Below, in pieces: positions 19,021 through 28,152 of a stretch of 64,000 nucleotides of DNA. The notes below the pieces were generated by a model. It did no database searches, had not been told where the DNA came from, and saw only the letters and a program-made list of their open reading frames with translations. Each line of letters starts with the position of its first letter. The stretch's first letter is position 1. The translations under genes were made by a program, and so were the position numbers. This DNA is from JBQTGK01 sp052400665 (lineage in GTDB: Bacteria; Bacteroidota; Bacteroidia; Bacteroidales; Marinifilaceae), in NCBI GenBank assembly GCA_052400665.1, contig JBQTGK010000002.1; one strand, written 5' to 3'.

Positions 19021-19232
19021 GGTTTAAAGTTTTGTTATTGGTAAAAAGAAAATAATGATGTATTGGAATCAGTAATGATTTCAAATAAATAGAAATGTGT
19101 AAGGGAGTACAGAATATGATGAATAATCTGCATTGGCTTATTAAATTTAGTTCATTGTCAAACAGATGTCAAGTTAAACACTGTTTAAAAGTCTAATTTT
19201 TAATGAGTTTTAATTGGAGGGAAATAATAGTT

Positions 19233-19613
19233 TTATATTTTTTCTTTTGTAGTATCAATATCAAGCCATTGAAATGCTTCATTTTCGGTATGAAATACTT
19301 TAGCATTTTGAATTCTAACTTGAATTTCAAAAAGCATAGCCATGCGGGTATCGTAGTTGTTACTTACAATAATGGCACATTTGTTTAAAATAGGAGAGTA
19401 TTTTTCGTATTCGTCAATATAGTCATCTAAATCTTTAATGGTTAATAAGACCTTTGCCTTTGTAAAATCTGAAATTACGTTGTAAGTTTCATCGAAAAGT
19501 TCATCTTCACGGGTACTTAGTGTATGACGAATTAAGTCATCCCACTTAAAATAACCGTAATAATACTCTTTAATTAGTTTTAAATCTGGTATTATTTTGT
19601 ATTTGAACTTCAT
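19233..19613 (-). CDS. small protein, possibly SpoIIAA/STAS-like
   Basis: A 126-residue soluble protein that I do not firmly recognise. The pattern (MKFKYKIIPDLKLIKEYYYG, then VISDFTKAKVLLTIKDLDDY, then ... AFQWLDID) recalls the SpoIIAA-like/STAS family seen in Bacteroidota: beta strands with a central helix and a closing tryptophan segment. No phosphorylatable Ser can be assigned with confidence. The FRG-domain gene lies 53 bp upstream in the same orientation, so the two may be co-transcribed. Function unknown. Confidence 0.65.
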   Translation of the reverse strand: MKFKYKIIPDLKLIKEYYYGYFKWDDLIRHTLSTREDELFDETYNVISDFTKAKVLLTIKDLDDYIDEYEKYSPILNKCAIIVSNNYDTRMAMLFEIQVRIQNAKVFHTENEAFQWLDIDTTKEKI

Positions 19614-19666
19614 ACAATTTACTTTTAATTAAATATAGTAAGATCGCTTAATCCGAACAAAAAAAA

Positions 19667-20500
19667 TTACAAATGATTGATTTTAGTGTTACTAAATTTT
19701 TTCGATTTACTATCATTTGGAGAATAATGCCGGCTTAACCATTTGCTTAAACCATCCATTCCAGGAAAAAGGACACGTTCATTAATGTTTACCTGATCGA
19801 GTTTATCGCGAATTTCCCATTTCATTTCTGCAGGAATTCTAATTCTGAAATATAAATCAGGTTTGTCTATAAGCCATTGGTTAAGAATTGCATTTGCATG
19901 CGACATAAATGTAAATATTGCATATTGATTTACTATTCTATCATCGATAGAGGCAGGCTCAAAGGCAACTACAAAATCAGTTTTTTCTTGTGATAATTCG
20001 CTGATATTTTGATATAACTCATCAAGCATATCAATAGTAAAACTATTAGAACCTATTTGGTTTAGTTTGGATTGCAGTTTATCTGGAAGATAATTTTTAA
20101 GGTTTTCGTAATTTAAAGCCCAAATTACTCCATCTTTATGATACTTATTTAATTCGGCAGTGGCAAAATGAAGAGCAACATAAGGTGAATAAGTCCAATC
20201 TAATAGTCGGGTGGGTAAGCCATGGTGTTGTGCAATAGCAAGCCATTCCCAGTCTGATTTATTATTGCCATCAGGACTGAATGAGTATTTTTTAAAATTT
20301 CTTAGTAAATGGAATTCCAGATTTTCAAAGGGTCCATTGAGTCTAATTAATGATGTTTTTAGTTGATAATCGAATTTGGGTAAACCCCGATAAATATACG
20401 GTGAGCGGGTTCTATTTATTTTCTCATTAAAAGAATCGGTAAATAGTAAGTCCTGAAGTTCGAACCAGGTAGATGGTACAATTTCCTGTTTTAATTCCAT
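19667..20500 (-). CDS. FRG-domain protein
   Basis: A 277-residue protein with a clear FRG domain. The name-giving residues are YIYRGLPKF. Downstream motifs are LLRNFKKYS, the highly conserved IAQHHGLPTRLLDWT (about residue 90) and SPYVALHFATAE. FRG proteins are found across bacteria and phages; their biochemical activity is not settled, though some sit in defence islands. Here no nuclease, toxin or transposase neighbours support a defence role. It may form a two-gene unit with the small protein downstream. Confidence 0.85.
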   Translation of the reverse strand: MELKQEIVPSTWFELQDLLFTDSFNEKINRTRSPYIYRGLPKFDYQLKTSLIRLNGPFENLEFHLLRNFKKYSFSPDGNNKSDWEWLAIAQHHGLPTRLLDWTYSPYVALHFATAELNKYHKDGVIWALNYENLKNYLPDKLQSKLNQIGSNSFTIDMLDELYQNISELSQEKTDFVVAFEPASIDDRIVNQYAIFTFMSHANAILNQWLIDKPDLYFRIRIPAEMKWEIRDKLDQVNINERVLFPGMDGLSKWLSRHYSPNDSKSKKFSNTKINHL

Positions 20501-20655
20501 TTTAGGCTAGATCTATTTTGCATGATTAAAGTTGCAAATTAATGCTGCAAATGAAAAACAAATAAACTTAATTTTTAGTAAAATTTTTGTTGTTCAAAAA
20601 TTTATAAGCTTTTTAGAAATGATTATATAAAAGTTTTGAATATCGCGGTTTGTTT

Positions 20656-20669
20656 TTCAAACGTTTGAA
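20656..20669. promoter_or_regulatory. 14-bp perfect palindrome in divergent intergenic region
   Basis: TTCAAACGTTTGAA, a perfect palindrome with a central CG, between the divergent FRG gene and the membrane-protein gene. A possible regulator site; no more can be said. Confidence 0.35.
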
Positions 20670-20794
20670 TGTTAAATAAGCTTAATTTGTGAGATATTTA
20701 AAGAGATTCCCTTTACAATCAGAACGGATAATTATTATAATTGTAGACTACATTACTAAAATAAAGATATTTTTTTCTACATAAAATTATTGTT

Positions 20795-21271
20795 ATGAAT
20801 GAATTGCAGTCTCTTGTCCGTTGGACAAGATTAGGTTTAGTTTCACTTTTTGTTATGATTATTACTTTAGAATTGGTCTTGGGAGTATTTGTTATAGAAA
20901 ATGAGATAAGTTCTCCTATTGTATCTGATACTACATTTGATTATATAATTAATTTATTGGGCGTATTGATTGTTATGGCCGAGATCTTTTCGGTTGGATT
21001 GTTATATCGAAAAAGAAAAAAATACATTCAATTATTAGACAATTTAGAAACGAAGTTAAAAGAGTTTGGAAAAGCTTATTTAGCCAATATGTTTTTTAGT
21101 GGTTTAGGTGGCGTTGCTGCTTTATTGGGATATTTTTGTACTCATGAATTATTGTGGTTTGTTCCATGGTTAATTATGTTATATTGTATGGGAAAAAATT
21201 ACCCTTTTAAAATCAATTTAATCCATAATATGTCTGTAGTAAAAGATGAGGAAAAAGAACTTTTTTTATGA
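20795..21271 (+). CDS. uncharacterised small membrane protein
   Basis: A 158-residue protein that I do not recognise. Hydrophobic segments near residues 12-32, 48-70, about 100-118 and 119-135 predict four membrane helices. A short basic loop (YRKRKKYIQLLDNLETKLKE) lies between helices 2 and 3. There is no signal peptide or catalytic motif. Monocistronic, 115 bp before the helicase gene, which has its own -7 box. Confidence 0.65.
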   Translation: MNELQSLVRWTRLGLVSLFVMIITLELVLGVFVIENEISSPIVSDTTFDYIINLLGVLIVMAEIFSVGLLYRKRKKYIQLLDNLETKLKEFGKAYLANMFFSGLGGVAALLGYFCTHELLWFVPWLIMLYCMGKNYPFKINLIHNMSVVKDEEKELFL

Positions 21272-21354
21272 AATAAATATACATAGTAACATTGTGTTAT
21301 AGTTATTCTTCTGTAATTACTAATTATTCATTAATAATTCTAAATTGTTTAGCT

Positions 21355-21362
21355 TATCTTTG
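21355..21362 (+). promoter_or_regulatory. -7 box for the helicase gene
   Basis: TATCTTTG, a perfect TAnnTTTG match 23 bp before the GTG start. No good -33 TTTG lies at 19 bp, so confidence is moderate. Confidence 0.45.
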
Positions 21363-21385
21363 CGGATCATTTTAAATGAATAGGC

Positions 21386-22507
21386 GTGAAAAATTTTAAA
21401 GAACTAGGTGTAAGTAAGGATCTTGTAAAAGGATTGAAGGATCTTAAGATTATTGAACCTACACAAATACAAGCTGAAGTTATTTCGGTTTTAATGAATA
21501 CAAATACCGATTTAATTGGACAAGCTCAAACAGGAACAGGTAAAACTGCTGCTTTTGGTTTGCCATTGCTACATCGAATTAATCCAAAAGTAGAGAAAGT
21601 ACAAGGATTAATTTTGTGTCCTACACGCGAGTTGGGTTTGCAAATTTCCAAGCAATTGTTCAAGTTTACCAAATATACCGATAAGGTTTTTACCGAGGCT
21701 GTTTATGGGGGAGCTCCTATCGAAAAGCAAATAAGTGCACTTCGTCGTCCTACCCATATTATTGTTGCAACTCCCGGTCGATTAATCGATTTGGTAAAAC
21801 GAAAAGCTGTCGATTTAACTCATGTTAAAACTATTGTTTTAGATGAGGCGGATGAGATGTTAAGCATGGGATTTAAACCTCAGCTCGATGAAATTTTAGC
21901 TTACCTTACTGCTGTAGAAAATAAATGGTTATTTTCGGCAACCATGCCACAGGGAATTATGCAGATGATTAAAAAACATTTTTCGCCAGGTGCACATAAA
22001 ATTGAGGTGAGTGGCAGAAATGTGGTAAACAAAAATATTAAACATCAGTTTGTACTTTGCGATGATGTGGAAAAGCTATCGGTGCTGATGCAATTTTTAA
22101 AATCGGATACCAAAGCCAGAGGAGTTGTGTTTTGTAAAACCAAAGATGCAGTTCAGAAGTTAAGCAAGCAATTACAAGCACAGAATGTAAAAGCTGATGC
22201 CATTCACGGCGATTTAAAGCAAATTGAACGTAATAAGGTAATGCGTGCCTTTAAGAACGAAAAGCTGAGAGTTTTGGTTGCAACCGATTTGGCTGCACGA
22301 GGAATAGATATTGACGATTTAGCCTTTGTTGTTCATTATCAATTGCCTGATAAAGAGGAATATTACACACACCGAAGCGGACGTACTGCTCGTGCCGGAA
22401 AAGAAGGTATTTCTTTGGCTATTGTAAATAGCAAAGAGATGAAAAGCATTCGTTATTTCCAGAAAGCATTGAATATTGGCTTTAGCCAGATTAGAGGAAA
22501 AAGATAA
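21386..22507 (+). CDS. DEAD-box ATP-dependent RNA helicase
   Basis: A 373-residue RNA helicase core starting at GTG. All motifs are present: Q motif (EPTQIQAEVI), I (AQTGTGKTAAFG), Ia (PTRELGLQ), Ib (TPGRLID), II (DEADEM), III (SAT), IV (GVVFCKT), V (ARGIDIDD) and VI (HRSGRTARAG). It ends just after motif VI, without the long basic tail or RNA-binding C-terminal domain of CsdA/RhlE types. The likely role is RNA or ribosome remodelling. A terminator follows. Confidence 0.93.
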   Translation: MKNFKELGVSKDLVKGLKDLKIIEPTQIQAEVISVLMNTNTDLIGQAQTGTGKTAAFGLPLLHRINPKVEKVQGLILCPTRELGLQISKQLFKFTKYTDKVFTEAVYGGAPIEKQISALRRPTHIIVATPGRLIDLVKRKAVDLTHVKTIVLDEADEMLSMGFKPQLDEILAYLTAVENKWLFSATMPQGIMQMIKKHFSPGAHKIEVSGRNVVNKNIKHQFVLCDDVEKLSVLMQFLKSDTKARGVVFCKTKDAVQKLSKQLQAQNVKADAIHGDLKQIERNKVMRAFKNEKLRVLVATDLAARGIDIDDLAFVVHYQLPDKEEYYTHRSGRTARAGKEGISLAIVNSKEMKSIRYFQKALNIGFSQIRGKR

Positions 22508-22554
22508 TGATACGATTAGTAATCTCATTTTAAATGAGAAATACAAAAAATATT

Positions 22555-22589
22555 AAACCCCATTGGAATTTATTTCTGATGGGGTTTTT
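22555..22589 (+). terminator. rho-independent terminator of helicase gene
   Basis: Stem AAACCCCAT / ATGGGGTTT closed by a T run. A smaller hairpin (TCTCATTT / AAATGAGA, about 22523-22539) lies just before it. Confidence 0.85.
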
Positions 22590-22708
22590 ACTTGTTATTA
22601 CAAATAGAAGTTATTAACCGATAAAGCTTATAGAGAATCAGTAGTTTAGTAATTATTGTTAATAACTGTAATTGTGTTTTATTACATAAATTAGTAATAT
22701 TGTTTTGA

Positions 22709-22869
22709 TTTATAGGTTCTGAAAAGAATTAATAGGGAATCACGTTTAATTCGTGAGCTGTCCCCGCAGCTGTAAGTCCGTTAAGTTTTAATTGAATATG
22801 TCACTGTGCCGATAAATCGGGATGGGAAGACCAATTAAAAAGGATAAGCCAGAAGACCTGCCTGTAATG
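22709..22869 (+). promoter_or_regulatory. cobalamin riboswitch upstream of nrdD
   Basis: Core cobalamin aptamer sequences are present in order: AATAGGGAATCACG, the B12-box-like GAGCTGTCCCCGCAGCTGTAA, a CACTGTGCC arm, GGGATGGGAAGAC, and GATAAGCCAGAAGACCTGCC. Outer TTATAGG and CCTGTAA can close P1. A post-aptamer GCTTTCGGGAGAAAAGC hairpin (about 22882-22898) is a likely expression platform before the nrdD start. B12 binding should repress class III ribonucleotide reductase. Confidence 0.93.
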
Positions 22870-22987
22870 AATTAGTTCGTAGCTTTCGGGAGAAAAGCAG
22901 AGAATGAGCACATACAACTACGATGTGCTATTATTCTATATATTTCCCTCAGAAGCTATCATTTTTTCAAAATCAAAAAAAAGTAGA

Positions 22988-25150
22988 ATGAAAATTAATG
23001 GTAGTGTGTCCGAGTGTCAAATTCGGAAAAGAAATGGACAGGTTGTTGATTTTAACCTGGATAAAATTAAAGAAGCAGTTTCAAAAGCTTTTCAGGCTGT
23101 AGGCGAAGAAAGAGTCGAACTAATCGATTTTTGCGTAAATCAGATCCGAAAAGAAATTGATTTTACAGGAATTCCTAATGTAGAGGAAATTCAGGATTTG
23201 GTAGAAAGAACACTTTTTAGATACGACTTGTTCGAAGTAGCTAAGGCTTTTATCTTATACCGAAAACAGCACGAAACAGTTCGTGATACCAAAGAGATGT
23301 TTTCCAATTTAAATTTGGTTGACGATTATCTGAATTTGCAGGACTGGAGGGTAAAAGAAAGTGCCAATTCATCCTATTCATTACAAGGATTAAATCAGCA
23401 TATCTCTACAATTGTAAGTTCGCAATATTGGTTGAACAAAATTTATCCTCAGGAAATTGGCGATGCTCATAAAAAAGGTGCGATACATATTCACGATTTA
23501 GGTTTTTTAAGTGTTTACTGTGTAGGATGGGACTTGCAGGATTTAATTATTACTGGATTTAAAGGGGCTTCGGGTAAATTGGTAAGTAATCCGGCAAGGC
23601 ATTTTCGAACCATATTAGGTCAGGTAGTAAATTTCTTTTACACCATGCAGGGGGAAGCAGCCGGAGCACAAGCATTTTCTAATTTTGATACTTTACTGGC
23701 CCCATTCATTAAATTCGATAAGTTAGAAAGAAAGCAGGTGAAACAGGCTTTACAAGAATTCATGTTTAATATTAATGTGCCAACTCGGGTTGGATTTCAA
23801 ACTCCATTTACAAACATTACAATGGATTTGAATGTTCCTTCGTTCATGAAGGATGAACCAGTGGTGATTGGAGGAAAAGCTCAGGAACTAACCTATGGCG
23901 ATTGTCAGGCAGAAATGGATTTGTTCAACGAAGTATTTGCCGAAGTAGTTGAAGAAGGAGATGCTAATGGCAGTGTATTTTCATTTCCAATACCGACTTA
24001 TAATATTACTTCCGATTTTGAGTGGGATAAACCGGCTTATGAAAACATTTGGAAGATTACTGCTAAATATGGAATTCCTTATTTTTCTAATTTTGTAAAT
24101 TCCGATATGTCGCCTGATGATGTGCGTAGTATGTGTTGTCGCCTACGTTTAGATAAGAGAGAATTAGCCCGCAGAGGAGGTGGCTTATTTGGAGCAAATC
24201 CATTAACAGGATCGGTGGGAGTGGTAACCATAAATTTACCTCGATTAGGTTATGAATCTACCAATGAATCGGAATTTTTTAAGCGATTGGAACATTTAAT
24301 GGATTTGGGTAAAAATAGTTTGGAAATAAAACGCAAGGTAATTGAAAACCTTACCGAGAAAGGTTTGTTTCCCTATTCTAAATTTTATTTGCGTCATTTA
24401 AAAAGTAGAAATGGGAAGTTTTGGCAGAATCATTTTTCTACAATCGGAATAGTAGGAATGAATGAGTGCTGCTTAAATTTTACTGGAAACGATCTGGTTT
24501 CGGAAGAAGGAAATGCTTTTGCACAAAGAATTTTTGATTTTATGAAGCATAAATTGTCCGAATTTCAGGAGGAAACAGGGAATATTTATAATTTGGAAGC
24601 TACACCAGCCGAAGGAACAACATATCGATTGGCTCAATTAGATACCAAAGCCTACAGCGATATTATTGTTGCCAATAATGATGCATTTAGTAAGGGAGCA
24701 GCACCTTATTATACCAACTCATCGCAATTGCCAGTTGGTTATACCGACGATTTATTTCAGGCATTAACTTTACAGGACGATTTGCAAACGCAATATACAG
24801 GAGGAACCGTATTTCATACTTTTGTAGGTGAAAAACAATTGTCTATCGATTCAGTAAAACTTTTACTAAAAAAAATCACAAGCAATTATCGTTTACCATA
24901 TATTACATTATCACCTAGTTTTAGCATCTGTCAGGAGCATGGATACATTTACGGAGAACATCACTTTTGTCCTAAATGTGCCGAAATGGGCAAAGAAAGT
25001 AAATGCGAAGTGTTCTCACGCATTGTTGGATACCTTCGACCAGTTCATCAATGGAACGATGGAAAACGACAAGAATGGGAAGACCGAAAATTGTTCGATA
25101 AAACAGCACATATAAAAGAAGAATTGAAAGAGGAATGTGTTCTGTCATAG
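22988..25150 (+). CDS. nrdD: anaerobic (class III) ribonucleoside-triphosphate reductase
   Basis: A 720-residue NrdD. I chose ATG 22988 (MKINGSVSECQIRKRNG) since it begins the ATP-cone domain; ATG 22904 would add 28 residues encoded by the riboswitch leader. The N-terminal ATP cone (about 1-90) gives allosteric control. The C-terminal zinc site has CQEHG ... CPKC ... C. The glycyl-radical loop is RIVGYLRPV. It makes dNTPs from NTPs without oxygen, after activation by the downstream NrdG. Regulated by the cobalamin riboswitch. Confidence 0.95.
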   Translation: MKINGSVSECQIRKRNGQVVDFNLDKIKEAVSKAFQAVGEERVELIDFCVNQIRKEIDFTGIPNVEEIQDLVERTLFRYDLFEVAKAFILYRKQHETVRDTKEMFSNLNLVDDYLNLQDWRVKESANSSYSLQGLNQHISTIVSSQYWLNKIYPQEIGDAHKKGAIHIHDLGFLSVYCVGWDLQDLIITGFKGASGKLVSNPARHFRTILGQVVNFFYTMQGEAAGAQAFSNFDTLLAPFIKFDKLERKQVKQALQEFMFNINVPTRVGFQTPFTNITMDLNVPSFMKDEPVVIGGKAQELTYGDCQAEMDLFNEVFAEVVEEGDANGSVFSFPIPTYNITSDFEWDKPAYENIWKITAKYGIPYFSNFVNSDMSPDDVRSMCCRLRLDKRELARRGGGLFGANPLTGSVGVVTINLPRLGYESTNESEFFKRLEHLMDLGKNSLEIKRKVIENLTEKGLFPYSKFYLRHLKSRNGKFWQNHFSTIGIVGMNECCLNFTGNDLVSEEGNAFAQRIFDFMKHKLSEFQEETGNIYNLEATPAEGTTYRLAQLDTKAYSDIIVANNDAFSKGAAPYYTNSSQLPVGYTDDLFQALTLQDDLQTQYTGGTVFHTFVGEKQLSIDSVKLLLKKITSNYRLPYITLSPSFSICQEHGYIYGEHHFCPKCAEMGKESKCEVFSRIVGYLRPVHQWNDGKRQEWEDRKLFDKTAHIKEELKEECVLS

Positions 25151-25162
25151 ATTATTTCATAG

Positions 25163-25196
25163 ACATGCTTGACATGTATTTTAGTGGTAAGCATGT
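25163..25196 (+). promoter_or_regulatory. hairpin between nrdD and nrdG
   Basis: Inverted repeat ACATGCTT / AAGCATGT with an 18-nt loop in the 73-bp gap. No T run, so more likely an mRNA-stability or attenuating hairpin than a full terminator. Confidence 0.4.
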
Positions 25197-25223
25197 TACT
25201 ATTTTCTTTTATACTATTTTATC

Positions 25224-25928
25224 ATGTTAATATCTGGATTTTTAAAGAACAGTTTGATCGATTATCCCGGAAAAATTGCCTCTGTAATTTTTACACAGGG
25301 ATGTAATATGCGTTGCAAATTTTGCCACAATCATGAACTTATTCCGATGAGTTGTAGTGCAGATACCTTTTCGGAAGCAGAAGTGTTTGCCTATCTGCAG
25401 AAAGCTAAAAATTTTATTGATGCTTTGGTAATTACTGGCGGAGAGCCAACTCTTCAGGTCGATTTGGTATCTTTTATTCGAAAGGTTAAACAATTAGGAA
25501 TGTCGGTAAAATTAGATACCAATGGCAGTAATCCTGAATTGTTAAAGAGGCTTTTAGATGAGAATTTAATAGATTATGTTGCCATGGATGTAAAACATAA
25601 AATTGAATTACATCCTTATCAGTTATTAGTGGGTAATCAGTTCAGCGAAAAACAATTGAACAAGCTAAAAGAGAGTATTTGCATTCTGAAAACAAGCAAT
25701 ATAGAGGTAGAATTTAGAACTACTTTGATTCGGGAGATTCATTCTTGCGAAGATATTCATGCTATTTGTAAGTATTTGCAATCTTCTAAATTATACAGTT
25801 TGCAGGAGTTTTCTTCCAATCATGTTTTCGATAAGTCGTTTTCAATACATTCGGCTTACTCAAAACAGCAGATGAACAATTTAATGTTAGATAATCAAGA
25901 TATTATGCCAAATATGAGAGTTTTGTAA
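25224..25928 (+). CDS. nrdG: anaerobic ribonucleotide reductase activating protein
   Basis: A 234-residue radical-SAM enzyme. The CxxxCxxC cluster motif is in FTQGCNMRCKFCHNHEL. SAM-binding segments ALVITGGEPTLQ and VKLDTNGSNPE follow. It generates the glycyl radical on NrdD. It lies 73 bp downstream of nrdD and is presumably in the same B12-regulated transcript. A strong terminator follows. Confidence 0.94.
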   Translation: MLISGFLKNSLIDYPGKIASVIFTQGCNMRCKFCHNHELIPMSCSADTFSEAEVFAYLQKAKNFIDALVITGGEPTLQVDLVSFIRKVKQLGMSVKLDTNGSNPELLKRLLDENLIDYVAMDVKHKIELHPYQLLVGNQFSEKQLNKLKESICILKTSNIEVEFRTTLIREIHSCEDIHAICKYLQSSKLYSLQEFSSNHVFDKSFSIHSAYSKQQMNNLMLDNQDIMPNMRVL

Positions 25929-25952
25929 AAATAGGCTACTTAATTTTACAAT

Positions 25953-25990
25953 AAACCCCGCACCTAAGAGAAATTTTTGATGCGGGGTTT
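25953..25990. terminator. terminator between nrdG and the carboxylase operon
   Basis: Perfect 10-bp stem AAACCCCGCA / TGCGGGGTTT. It can serve both the nrdDG transcript and the converging minus-strand operon. Its stem sequence is almost the same as that of the 30.5-kb terminator. Confidence 0.85.
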
Positions 25991-26062
25991 CGCCAAACTA
26001 ATCTAGAACTAAGATTATATTTTTATGTTTATATAATGATTTGAGTAATAGAATTTTTTCTG

Positions 26063-26575
26063 TTATCCTATTTCAATTAATAATTGATTTGCCATAACGT
26101 TATCACCATCTTTGGTAAATATTTTTTTTACTATTCCCGATTGCGAACATAGAATCTGATTTTGCATTTTCATCGCTTCCAGTAATAAAAGAGGGGTTCC
26201 TTTTTCCACATTAGTGCCTTCTGAAATAAGAATTTCACTTATTTTTCCGGGCATTGGAGCTATTACCTTACAATTGGTTTTTAGTAAATTGTTTTTACTG
26301 AGTTTTTCTTTTCGTTGAAAAGATGCTTCGGAATCTATTGCAAATGTATAGGTATTTCCATTTACAGAAACGCTGCATTTGTTTTGTTTTAAGTCCAGAA
26401 CTTCTCCCGAAAATTGTTTACCTCTATAATTTATTGTATACTCTTTGTCTTTTTCTGTAACATTAAATTTCTCTTTTCTTGATCGCGACGAAACAACCTG
26501 GTAGTTCTGCGATTTTAAAATGTAGGTGTTATCTCCTGACACTACAAAATTCTTATTTTTTTTTAATGAAATCAT
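26063..26575 (-). CDS. biotin carboxyl carrier protein of acyl-CoA carboxylase
   Basis: A 170-residue protein. The C-terminal ~75 residues are a biotinyl domain with the biotinylated lysine in LLLEAMKMQNQI, preceded by APMPGKISEI. The N-terminal half is a less conserved beta domain that probably docks to the carboxylase. It is the third gene of a minus-strand operon, 4 bp after the biotin carboxylase stop. It carries carboxybiotin between the other two subunits. Confidence 0.92.
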   Translation of the reverse strand: MISLKKNKNFVVSGDNTYILKSQNYQVVSSRSRKEKFNVTEKDKEYTINYRGKQFSGEVLDLKQNKCSVSVNGNTYTFAIDSEASFQRKEKLSKNNLLKTNCKVIAPMPGKISEILISEGTNVEKGTPLLLLEAMKMQNQILCSQSGIVKKIFTKDGDNVMANQLLIEIG

Positions 26576-26579
26576 AAGG

Positions 26580-28067
26580 CTAAAATAATTTACTTCTCAT
26601 TTTTGAGGCCCATGCGCTAGTATCTTCATGAACCCTGTTTTTTTCAATTTTTTGTGTTTCCTTTAAGTAAGCCTGAAGCGCGATAATAGCTGCTGCTTTT
26701 TCTTCATCTTTTTCCTGATAGTAAGGCTTATTTAATTTCTCTGCAATAAAAGAGGTATTGTAACTACCATTAATAAAATCGGGATGATTTAATACAGATT
26801 TAAAAAATGGAATTGTTGTTTTTACACCCCTAATTATAGAATTGTCGATAATTGCAATTGCATGATTAATGGCTTCTGTTCGGTCTGTACCACTAATAAT
26901 TAGTTTGGAAATCATTGAATCGTAGGATGGAGGAATTAATTTTCCACTCTCAAAACCAGTGTCTACCCTAAGAAAACTGCAATCGGGAAATTCCATCTCA
27001 TCGATAATGCCTGGAGCAGGTGAAAAATTAGATTGAACATCTTCGGCATTAATCCTTAGTTCAATGGCCCAACCTTTAATTTTTACATCAGCTTGAGTAA
27101 TTTCCAAAGTTTCTCCCGCTGCTGTTTTAATTTGTTGTTCTATTAAGTCGATACCTGTAATACTTTCGGTAACCGGATGCTCCACCTGTACTCGCGTATT
27201 CATTTCCAGAAAATAAAAATTCGATTCTTTATCGACTAAAAACTCTACTGTTCCTAGTGTATGGTAATTAATTTTTTTACAAAGATAAAGAGCCATTTTG
27301 CCCATTTTATTTCTTAGTTCTTTACTAAGAAAAGGGGAAGGAGCTTCCTCCATTAATTTTTGATGTTTTCGCTGAATAGAGCATTCCCGCTCATACAAAT
27401 GAATTGCATTTCCATGCTGATCGGCTAAAACTTGAATCTCAATATGTTTTGGGGCTTCAACATATTTTTCAATTAGTAATGAGTCATCATTAAATGCAGA
27501 TTTTGCTTCGTTAACTACTAGTTTGTACATCATTTCCAATTCGTCTGAGGAGCGAACAATTCTCATCCCTTTGCCACCACCACCAGCAACGGCTTTCATA
27601 ATAATTGGAAAGCCTATTTTATGAGCCCAGTTTTTTGCGTCTTCAAAATTAGTAATATTGCTTGTGCTTCCCTCTAAAACAGGAATGCCACTTTGTGCAG
27701 CAATATTTTTTGCCATTCCTTTATTTCCCATTGTGTAAATGGCCTTTTCGCTTGGGCCAATAAATAAAACTCCTTCGTCTTTACAACGGCTGGCCAGATA
27801 TGGAGATTCGGAAAGAAATCCATAACCAGGATGAATTGCATCTATTTTATTCCTTTTACAAATACGGATTAGTTCTTCGACATTAAGGAAAATAGATCCA
27901 TTCGGATTTTCTTCAAGAGTAATTATTTTATCTGCATAGTCAAGGTATAATGCATTGGCTTCGCGATTGGTTTGTATGCAGTATACAATTATGCCCATAT
28001 CGGTTGCGGTTTTTGCAATTCTTATTGCTATTTCGCCGCGGTTAGCTATTAATAATGATTGTATCAT
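26580..28067 (-). CDS. acyl-CoA carboxylase, biotin carboxylase subunit
   Basis: A 495-residue biotin carboxylase. Visible motifs: N-terminal LIANRGEIAIRIA, ATP-grasp Gly-rich loop KAVAGGGGKGMRIV, and FLEMNTRVQVEHPVTE in the active site. It carboxylates biotin on the carrier protein using ATP and bicarbonate. Neighbours are the carrier gene (4 bp away) and the carboxyltransferase gene, together forming a propionyl- or acetyl-CoA carboxylase. Confidence 0.94.
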   Translation of the reverse strand: MIQSLLIANRGEIAIRIAKTATDMGIIVYCIQTNREANALYLDYADKIITLEENPNGSIFLNVEELIRICKRNKIDAIHPGYGFLSESPYLASRCKDEGVLFIGPSEKAIYTMGNKGMAKNIAAQSGIPVLEGSTSNITNFEDAKNWAHKIGFPIIMKAVAGGGGKGMRIVRSSDELEMMYKLVVNEAKSAFNDDSLLIEKYVEAPKHIEIQVLADQHGNAIHLYERECSIQRKHQKLMEEAPSPFLSKELRNKMGKMALYLCKKINYHTLGTVEFLVDKESNFYFLEMNTRVQVEHPVTESITGIDLIEQQIKTAAGETLEITQADVKIKGWAIELRINAEDVQSNFSPAPGIIDEMEFPDCSFLRVDTGFESGKLIPPSYDSMISKLIISGTDRTEAINHAIAIIDNSIIRGVKTTIPFFKSVLNHPDFINGSYNTSFIAEKLNKPYYQEKDEEKAAAIIALQAYLKETQKIEKNRVHEDTSAWASKMRSKLF

Positions 28068-28152
28068 TTTACTGAATCGATTTTGTTGGAAGATGTAATA
28101 AGATAAACATCAAGATTTTAGTTTTTACCTTCCAAAGGTTATTATTACTTGC

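Noticed and set aside
22904..22987. N-terminal extension of NrdD from ATG 22904
   Set aside because: The added residues are encoded by riboswitch platform sequence and lack similarity to NrdD; the ATP cone starts at 22988.
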